Source of the DNA: Ureibacillus galli
GTDB lineage: Bacteria; Bacillota; Bacilli; Bacillales_A; Planococcaceae
Length of the DNA stretch: 64,000 nt
Direction: 5' to 3'
NCBI RefSeq assembly: GCF_014836845.1
Contig: NZ_JACSQA010000002.1
Coordinates: 240,096-304,095 of the forward strand
Under the pieces are notes generated by a model, which was not told the origin of the DNA, ran no database searches, and worked only from the letters and a program-made list of their open reading frames with translations. A program made the translations under genes and the position numbers. The number at the start of each line of letters is the position of its first letter. Within the stretch, counting starts at the first letter, position 1. Shown here in pieces: positions 59,037-64,000 of the stretch.

Positions 59037-61430
59037 ATGTTTTTTATATTTCTAATATTATTATCTTTTATCCCTATATGTGTTGGTATTACACTATTAG
59101 TTTTATTTAAAAAAAATAACTTATCAAAAATTATATTTTTATTTCTATTAATGATTTCCATTTGGCAATTAGATGTAGCTTTTTTGTATTCTTATAATCT
59201 ATTTAGCTACGAAACGATTAAGTTTTTTTTCAATTTATTCCGGTTTGGATCTATCATGATAACCCCATTGATTTTCCATATAGGATATACAATTGTGAAT
59301 GAGGAATTGTCCTATGATAAAAAAATAAAATGGCAATTCCTCGTAAATCGTACATCAGTCTTATTATTTTATGGAGTAGCTTTTTTTGTCTATATAATAG
59401 GATGGAGTGATAAGGGAGTACAAAACATTGAACTTAAACAGATAGATTCAAGTATATTCTACTACCCTGTTTATGGAGAGCTATCGTGGATTTTTTATTC
59501 CAACGTTTTCCTTTTCATAGCTAGCATGACTTTCTGTTCTCTGATTAGTTTAAATGTACAAAATAAGAGCATTCGCTCATTTTTAGTTTATTTTAATATC
59601 TTTTCGTCTATCGGTTATGCAATTGGCACCTTAAATATGCTCCCATCAGCAAGATTATATCCGAGTTCTATTGCATTACTAGTTTATGCCCTTTCAATTT
59701 TAATTCTTTCAAGCCGAATGCATCTTAATATAGTAAACAATATGAATAAAAAGCTATATGATCAATGGAAGTTTTTATATCAAGTCATTGATTTGAACCC
59801 GAATTATATTTATGCTCAAGATGAAAATGGACGTTACCTTCTTATGAATCAATCGTATGCCCAATTAATGGGCAAGGATATTCGCTATATGATTGGAAAA
59901 ACCGATGATGATATAAATAAAGATTCAATAAAAGAGACACCATTTGCCCATCAAGAAATTGATAGTCATAAGTTGGGGAAGTTTTCCATAATTGAAGAAT
60001 CCATTACGGCTGCAACTGGCGAAGAGAGATGGGTACAAACGGTAAAAGTACCGATTCATATAAATGAAAGTTCCGCATTACTTGCAGTATCAACAGATAT
60101 TACGGAACGAAAGCAATATGAAGATGAAATTAAATTTCAAGCGAATCATGATGCACTAACAGGTTTGCCGAATCGTAGAATGTTTAATGAAGATTTAACG
60201 AACCTTTTGGAAAAAGCAAAAATAAATGGAAGTGAAATTGCCATCGTGTTTCTTGATTTGGATCGTTTCAAATATATTAACGATACACTTGGCCATAATT
60301 TCGGAGATTGCTTATTAATAGAAGTATCAAGACGTATCGAAAGGTTATTAAAGCAAAGTTATCAATCCGCACAAGTTTATCGACTAGGTGGAGATGAATT
60401 CACTATTTTGCTCCCCCGCTCCACATCAAAAGATTGTGAAGGATTAGCGAAAAGATTATTGAAGCTATTTGTTGAAGGGTTTTTAATAGACAATAATGAG
60501 TATTTTATTACTCCAAGTATTGGCATAAGTATTTATCCAAAGGATGGCGATGATGCGAATACATTAATCAAAAATGCAGATACCGCTATGTACTATGTAA
60601 AAGAAAGAGAAAAAAATAACTACCAATTATTCACATCTGAAATGCAGCATCACTTCTATCGGAAAATGATGATTGAAAAACATTTAAGAACTGCTTTAGA
60701 AAATGATGAGTTTGAACTTTACTATCAGCCAATCCTAGATTTGAAAACAAATAAACTAATAGGGATGGAATCTCTAATTAGATGGAATAACCACATATTA
60801 GGACAAGTTAGACCTGATGAGTTTATTTCAATAGCCGAAGAAACGGGAATGATTATCCCAATAGGCCAATGGATATTGAAAACCGCTGTTAAACAAAGCG
60901 TTAGTTGGCAAAAGGAAGGAACGGAACCTTTCCGAATAAGCATTAATGTATCTGTGAAACAATTACTTGATCCAATGTTTGTAGAACATGTGAAAACAAT
61001 AATCGAAAACGCTAACATTGATCCTTCTAATATTATTTTAGAAATAACCGAAAGTATTGCAATGTATGCTGAATCGATGATTGAAAAGTTAAATCGATTA
61101 AAGGCGCTCGGTATAAGCCTTTCAATGGATGACTTTGGAACAGGTTATTCATCCCTTAGTTATTTGAATAAATATCCACTAGATTCATTAAAAATCGATA
61201 AATCCTTTGTAATGGGCATGCACCGGGACGACGAAAACAAAGCCATTGTCAAAACAATTATAGCTATTGCTAAACAGCTTGATTTGAAAGTGATAGCAGA
61301 AGGTGTTGAAGGATTTGAAGAATGGCACTTTTTAAAGGAAATTGATTGTGATTATGCCCAAGGCTATTACTTCAGTCGCCCACTCCCTGCCGATGATTTC
61401 AAGGAAAACTGGCTTAAAGAATTAAACTAA
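59037..61430 (+). CDS. Membrane-bound PAS-GGDEF-EAL protein (c-di-GMP enzyme)
   Basis: 797 aa. Seven membrane helices in the first 230 residues (the histidine-kinase-like 7TM type), a PAS domain at about 240-345, GGDEF at about 355-520 and EAL at about 535-790. The active-site GGDEF is intact (YRLGGDEFTILL). The inhibitory I-site RxxD is absent (YQSA). EAL is ESL, with IRWNN, DDFGTGYSSLSYL and EGVEG present, so phosphodiesterase activity is plausible. Net activity cannot be told. ATG at 59037 after AGGAGGATTGTTTC. Second gene of the operon with the ketosynthase. Confidence 0.92.
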   Translation: MFFIFLILLSFIPICVGITLLVLFKKNNLSKIIFLFLLMISIWQLDVAFLYSYNLFSYETIKFFFNLFRFGSIMITPLIFHIGYTIVNEELSYDKKIKWQFLVNRTSVLLFYGVAFFVYIIGWSDKGVQNIELKQIDSSIFYYPVYGELSWIFYSNVFLFIASMTFCSLISLNVQNKSIRSFLVYFNIFSSIGYAIGTLNMLPSARLYPSSIALLVYALSILILSSRMHLNIVNNMNKKLYDQWKFLYQVIDLNPNYIYAQDENGRYLLMNQSYAQLMGKDIRYMIGKTDDDINKDSIKETPFAHQEIDSHKLGKFSIIEESITAATGEERWVQTVKVPIHINESSALLAVSTDITERKQYEDEIKFQANHDALTGLPNRRMFNEDLTNLLEKAKINGSEIAIVFLDLDRFKYINDTLGHNFGDCLLIEVSRRIERLLKQSYQSAQVYRLGGDEFTILLPRSTSKDCEGLAKRLLKLFVEGFLIDNNEYFITPSIGISIYPKDGDDANTLIKNADTAMYYVKEREKNNYQLFTSEMQHHFYRKMMIEKHLRTALENDEFELYYQPILDLKTNKLIGMESLIRWNNHILGQVRPDEFISIAEETGMIIPIGQWILKTAVKQSVSWQKEGTEPFRISINVSVKQLLDPMFVEHVKTIIENANIDPSNIILEITESIAMYAESMIEKLNRLKALGISLSMDDFGTGYSSLSYLNKYPLDSLKIDKSFVMGMHRDDENKAIVKTIIAIAKQLDLKVIAEGVEGFEEWHFLKEIDCDYAQGYYFSRPLPADDFKENWLKELN

Positions 61431-61458
61431 TCCAACAGTCTAATTATATTTAATCTAC

Positions 61459-61488
61459 ACCTCTGTACAGTCTCGTACAGAGGTTTTT
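61459..61488 (+). terminator. Terminator of the ketosynthase/GGDEF-EAL operon
   Basis: ACCTCTGTAC pairs perfectly with GTACAGAGGT around AGTCTC, followed by TTTT. Confidence 0.93.
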
Positions 61489-61589
61489 CATGAAGCGCCA
61501 TCCCTCTTTCTAAACAACTAAAATTAATTTTCTGAAAAATCCATATATTGTGTTAATATAAAACTATCTTAATAGATTGGAGAGTTGTT

Positions 61590-63380
61590 ATGGTGAAGTT
61601 TGATAAACCGGATGTGGAACAATTTTTTCAAACATTAACAGTTGCGGATTTTACCGTGAGTCCCGACGAAAAACAGCTAGTCATCAGTACGAACTTAAAC
61701 GGTCATTTTAATCTTTGGGGAATGGATTTACCTAATCAGTTTCCTTACCCACTTACATTTAATAACCAAAGTGTCGATGGCCTTACTTATGCTAAAACAG
61801 GTGAATTTATCGTCGTAGGTTTTGACCATGATGGAGATGAAAATACACAAATTTATGCCCTTCCTCCCCAAGGAGGTAAACTTGTACCATTACGTATTCA
61901 TAAAGGGGAACGCCACTTAGTCTCCCGTATATCGGATGATGGTAAACGGCTATATTACGCAACTACTTATGGAAATTCTACTTATCTTAATAACTATGTC
62001 TATGATTTGGAAAGTGGTGAGGAGAAACTATTAGTCGAAGGACAAGAAGCTCCTACCTATTTAATAGCTGTTAGTCCAGAAGAAAAATCCTTTGTTTCCT
62101 TTAAACAGTTTGGGAATACTCACTCTTTAGCCTACGTTCATCTAAATAATGAAAAATTTTTAATGACGCCTGAGACTAAAGATCAACATACAGTGAATGA
62201 AGTAGTTTACACTTCGGAATCGGATATTTATTTTTTAACAAACTATGATTCCGACTTAACTTACCTTGCGAAATTTGATTTAGAAGCGAAAACATTTGAG
62301 AAAATATTACAATTAGAAAAAGAAGATTTTACTAACTTAGTATTTTCTAAGAAAGATCAAATACTTTATATAATTGGCTCTTATGGTGTAGAAGATCGAT
62401 TATATGCATATGATTTAAAAAGTAAAAAGCTAGAGACTATTAACTCTCCAACAAGTATTATTGAAAAATTAATTGTTATGCCAAGTGGTAATCTATATAT
62501 CAAAGGTAGAACTTCTACAAGACCAAACAATATTTTTGTTTCTAAGGATCGAAGCACCACTTGGGAAGAGTTAACTCGTTACCGTATACCTGGTGTTCGT
62601 GATGAAGAATTAGTTGAACCTGCAGTTTTAACTTATCCTTCCTTCGATGGATTGGAAATTGAAGCATTATTCTTTAAAGCGAAAGAGGAAAACTCGAATG
62701 GGTACGTCATTTTATGGCCCCATGGTGGTCCCCAATCGTTAGAAAGAAAATGGTTCCGTGCAATGTTCCAAGTTTTGTTAAACCGAGGCTATTCCATCTT
62801 CGCACCAAACTTCCGTGGTTCTTCGAATTACGGCTTAAAGTTCGAAAAAATGGTAGAAGGCGACTGGGGCCATGGACCACGCCTTGATAATTTAGAAGGG
62901 ATAGAATGGATGATTCAAAACGGCTATGCCGATAGAGAGAAAATTCTTTTATTAGGTGGTAGTTATGGCGGCTACATGGCACTTTTACTTCATGGACGTC
63001 ATGCAGATTACTTCAAAGCGGTTGTTGATCTTTTCGGCCCAAGTAATCTTTTCTCCTTTATCGAATCTGTACCTGATTTTTGGAAACCATTTATGGATCA
63101 ATGGGTAGGACATCCAGAAAAAGATAAAGAAAGACTGACGAAGGATTCCCCTATCTCCTATTTAGATGGCATGACAAAACCGATGTTAGTTATCCAAGGA
63201 GCAAATGATCCTCGTGTAGTACAAAAGGAATCTGACCAAATTGTAGCTGCATTAAAGGAAAAGGGACGTGAAGTGGAATACATCGTTTTAGAAGATGAAG
63301 GACACGGCTTTTCCAAAAAACAAAATGAAATAATGGTTTATCGCAAAATGCTCGAATTCTTTGAACGTTATGCGGATTAA
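61590..63380 (+). CDS. S9 family serine peptidase (prolyl oligopeptidase type)
   Basis: 596 aa. A seven-bladed beta-propeller occupies about residues 20-330 and an alpha/beta hydrolase the rest. The oxyanion region is [14 protein letters not shown]; catalytic Ser in [14 protein letters not shown], Asp in GANDPRV, His in [13 protein letters not shown]. Cleaves short peptides or acyl-peptides in the cytosol; no signal peptide. Resembles YuxL-like acylaminoacyl peptidases. ATG at 61590 after TTGGAGAGTTGTT. Own terminator. Confidence 0.93.
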   Translation: MVKFDKPDVEQFFQTLTVADFTVSPDEKQLVISTNLNGHFNLWGMDLPNQFPYPLTFNNQSVDGLTYAKTGEFIVVGFDHDGDENTQIYALPPQGGKLVPLRIHKGERHLVSRISDDGKRLYYATTYGNSTYLNNYVYDLESGEEKLLVEGQEAPTYLIAVSPEEKSFVSFKQFGNTHSLAYVHLNNEKFLMTPETKDQHTVNEVVYTSESDIYFLTNYDSDLTYLAKFDLEAKTFEKILQLEKEDFTNLVFSKKDQILYIIGSYGVEDRLYAYDLKSKKLETINSPTSIIEKLIVMPSGNLYIKGRTSTRPNNIFVSKDRSTTWEELTRYRIPGVRDEELVEPAVLTYPSFDGLEIEALFFKAKEENSNGYVILWPHGGPQSLERKWFRAMFQVLLNRGYSIFAPNFRGSSNYGLKFEKMVEGDWGHGPRLDNLEGIEWMIQNGYADREKILLLGGSYGGYMALLLHGRHADYFKAVVDLFGPSNLFSFIESVPDFWKPFMDQWVGHPEKDKERLTKDSPISYLDGMTKPMLVIQGANDPRVVQKESDQIVAALKEKGREVEYIVLEDEGHGFSKKQNEIMVYRKMLEFFERYAD

Positions 63381-63390
63381 TCGCAAGAAG

Positions 63391-63423
63391 CGCCTCATTT
63401 TTATAATAATGAGGCGTTTCTTT
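63391..63423 (+). terminator. Terminator of the S9 peptidase gene
   Basis: CGCCTCATT pairs perfectly with AATGAGGCG around TTTATAAT, followed by TTTCTTT. Confidence 0.9.
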
Positions 63424-63461
63424 AATTTAGCCTTAACATCGAATGATTTTTTGACAGGTTG

Positions 63462-63489
63462 TGAATAATAGTGAGGAGATTTTTATTAC
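63462..63489 (+). promoter_or_regulatory. Candidate sigma-G promoter of sspH
   Basis: TGAATA at 63462-63467 fits the sigma-G -35 and lies 50 bases upstream of sspH; the -10 (TATTACA) is a poor match to CATACTA. Forespore expression is expected for a small acid-soluble protein. Confidence 0.3.
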
Positions 63490-63516
63490 AAAATTCCAAC
63501 TAGGAGGTTATTACTT

Positions 63517-63696
63517 ATGAACGCTCAAAGGGCACAAGAAATTTCAGAATCACCAGTTATTGCAAATGTATTATATAACGGTATGAAAGTGTATATACAA
63601 CACGTTAATGAAGATAACGAAACTGCTCGAATTTATCCGTTAGACGATCCTCAAAAGGAACAGGAAGTGCCTTTAAACCAATTAATCGAACAATAA
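63517..63696 (+). CDS. sspH: H-type small acid-soluble spore protein
   Basis: 59 aa. MNAQRAQEISESPVIANVLY is the SspH start (SspH of B. subtilis begins MNIQRAKELS), followed by GMKVYIQHVNEDNETARIYP, which matches the SspH core, and VPLNQLIEQ at the end. Made in the forespore under sigma-G. Start ATG with AGGAGG 8 bases before. Has its own terminator and a partial IS3-family element five bases after it. Confidence 0.93.
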   Translation: MNAQRAQEISESPVIANVLYNGMKVYIQHVNEDNETARIYPLDDPQKEQEVPLNQLIEQ

Positions 63697-63700
63697 TATA

Positions 63701-63738
63701 AAAAGAGAGAATCAGTAAAATTAAGGATTCTCTCTTTT
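63701..63738 (+). terminator. Terminator of sspH
   Basis: AAAAGAGAGAATC pairs with GATTCTCTCTTTT around a 12-base loop. Confidence 0.9.
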
Positions 63739-63742
63739 AAAG

Positions 63743-64000
63743 TGTACCCTTTGTAAAGGACATTTTTAAAAAAGGCTTTTAAGCAACTTGAAGAAGATGG
63801 TGACTGTATTGTGCAGGCGTCATCTTTTTTAAGTTCCATTGACCTCGGTAATGATTGTAATAAATCATATAACTCTTAATCTCTCTTTTTACTTCTTCTA
63901 ATGTTTCACACGATTTAAAGTCTGTTTCATCTTTAAAATGACCAAAAAACGATTCTTGTGGGGCATTATCCCAACAGTTTCCACGACGTGACATAGATTG
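63743..64000 (-). mobile_element. IS3-family element, left end (cut by window edge)
   Basis: The transposase fragment below and an end sequence TGTACCCTTTGTAAAGGACA at 63743-63762, of the size and TG-start of IS3-family inverted repeats, indicate one end of an element. The rest lies beyond position 64000, so completeness and target duplication cannot be judged. Confidence 0.75.
63779..64000 (-). CDS. IS3-family transposase OrfB, C-terminal part
   Basis: 73 residues visible, beginning off the right edge (continuing QSMSRRGNCWDNAPQESFFG). This is the final part of the DDE domain of IS3-family (IS150-like) transposases, with the last acidic residue in the ESFFGHFK segment. YYNHYRGQWNLKKMTPAQY is the usual C-terminal block. 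The 5' part is outside the window. Confidence 0.93.
   Translation of the reverse strand, partial: QSMSRRGNCWDNAPQESFFGHFKDETDFKSCETLEEVKREIKSYMIYYNHYRGQWNLKKMTPAQYSHHLLQVA

Noticed and set aside
1..64000. CRISPR arrays, tRNA, rRNA, prophage genes, plasmid replication genes
   Set aside because: No evenly spaced direct repeats, tRNA-like cloverleaf, rRNA segment or phage/replication gene was seen in any part.

Overview
The window looks like chromosome from an AT-rich, endospore-forming Bacillota of the order Bacillales (Bacillaceae or Planococcaceae type; genus not determinable here). The reasons are SD-rich start sites, many ATG/GTG/TTG starts, short inverted repeats with T-runs after most genes, an H-type small acid-soluble spore protein (63517-63696), a CotF-type coat protein cluster resembling B. 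subtilis yraGF-adhB, an Spx regulator, a YcbLMNO-like two-component/ABC set and heme O synthase. No rRNA, tRNA, CRISPR array, prophage or replication origin was seen.

Layout. 1-5.4 kb is a metalloid-resistance block: a decayed DUF4871 lipoprotein, an ArsN-like acetyltransferase, an operon of a cysteine-paired MarR regulator, a flavin monooxygenase with Cys clusters at both ends and a 64-aa unknown protein, then arsB-arsC. No ArsR-type repressor is visible. 5.4-12.2 kb holds a PLP aminotransferase, a copper pair (CopL-like lipoprotein and CopA ATPase), a stand-alone RibA-like protein and a ZIP transporter. 12.2-19.4 kb holds a 1619-aa secreted 5'-nucleotidase/nuclease fusion with Pho-box-like repeats upstream, a DUF1292 protein and SelO. 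19.7-31.9 kb is mostly housekeeping: MATE pump, flavodoxin-fold reductase, CPA1 antiporter, SDR-like protein, PseG-like protein, ABC-F ATPase, an spx-marR pair with matched palindromes in its promoter, an ECF sigma factor and an M20 dipeptidase. 31.9-32.5 kb is a roughly 600-bp gene-free stretch rich in hairpins, with a cre site. 32.5-35.7 kb holds ctaB, a DoxX-like protein, an AbrB-family membrane protein and a VOC protein.

35.8-45.5 kb is an accessory, partly decaying stretch: AadK-like aminoglycoside adenylyltransferase, several GNAT and VOC proteins, a HAD gene broken by a TGA, two truncated genes facing each other across a deletion scar, a truncated GNAT, a MarR-DUF3147-AAA operon with a clear operator, and YitT. 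45.57-46.95 kb is a complete ISL3-family element with an 8-bp target duplication. 47-53.2 kb has DinB, a YcbLMNO-like sensor/regulator/ABC set, a HAD phosphatase, an isochorismatase and a methyltransferase. 53.4-55.2 kb is the spore-coat/alcohol dehydrogenase cluster. 55.3-57.5 kb has two further secreted enzymes, endonuclease I and glycerophosphodiester phosphodiesterase. 57.8-61.4 kb pairs a ketosynthase with an altered active site with a GGDEF-EAL protein. The window ends with an S9 peptidase, sspH and the end of an IS3-family element.

Themes: extracellular nucleic acid and phosphodiester breakdown (three secreted enzymes), metal and metalloid defence (ars, cop, ZIP), thiol/redox control (Spx, SelO, MarR) and spore coat. 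The least explained items are the ars-linked MarR/flavoprotein/64-aa operon, the ketosynthase-GGDEF-EAL pair, and the hairpin-rich stretch at 31.9-32.5 kb.
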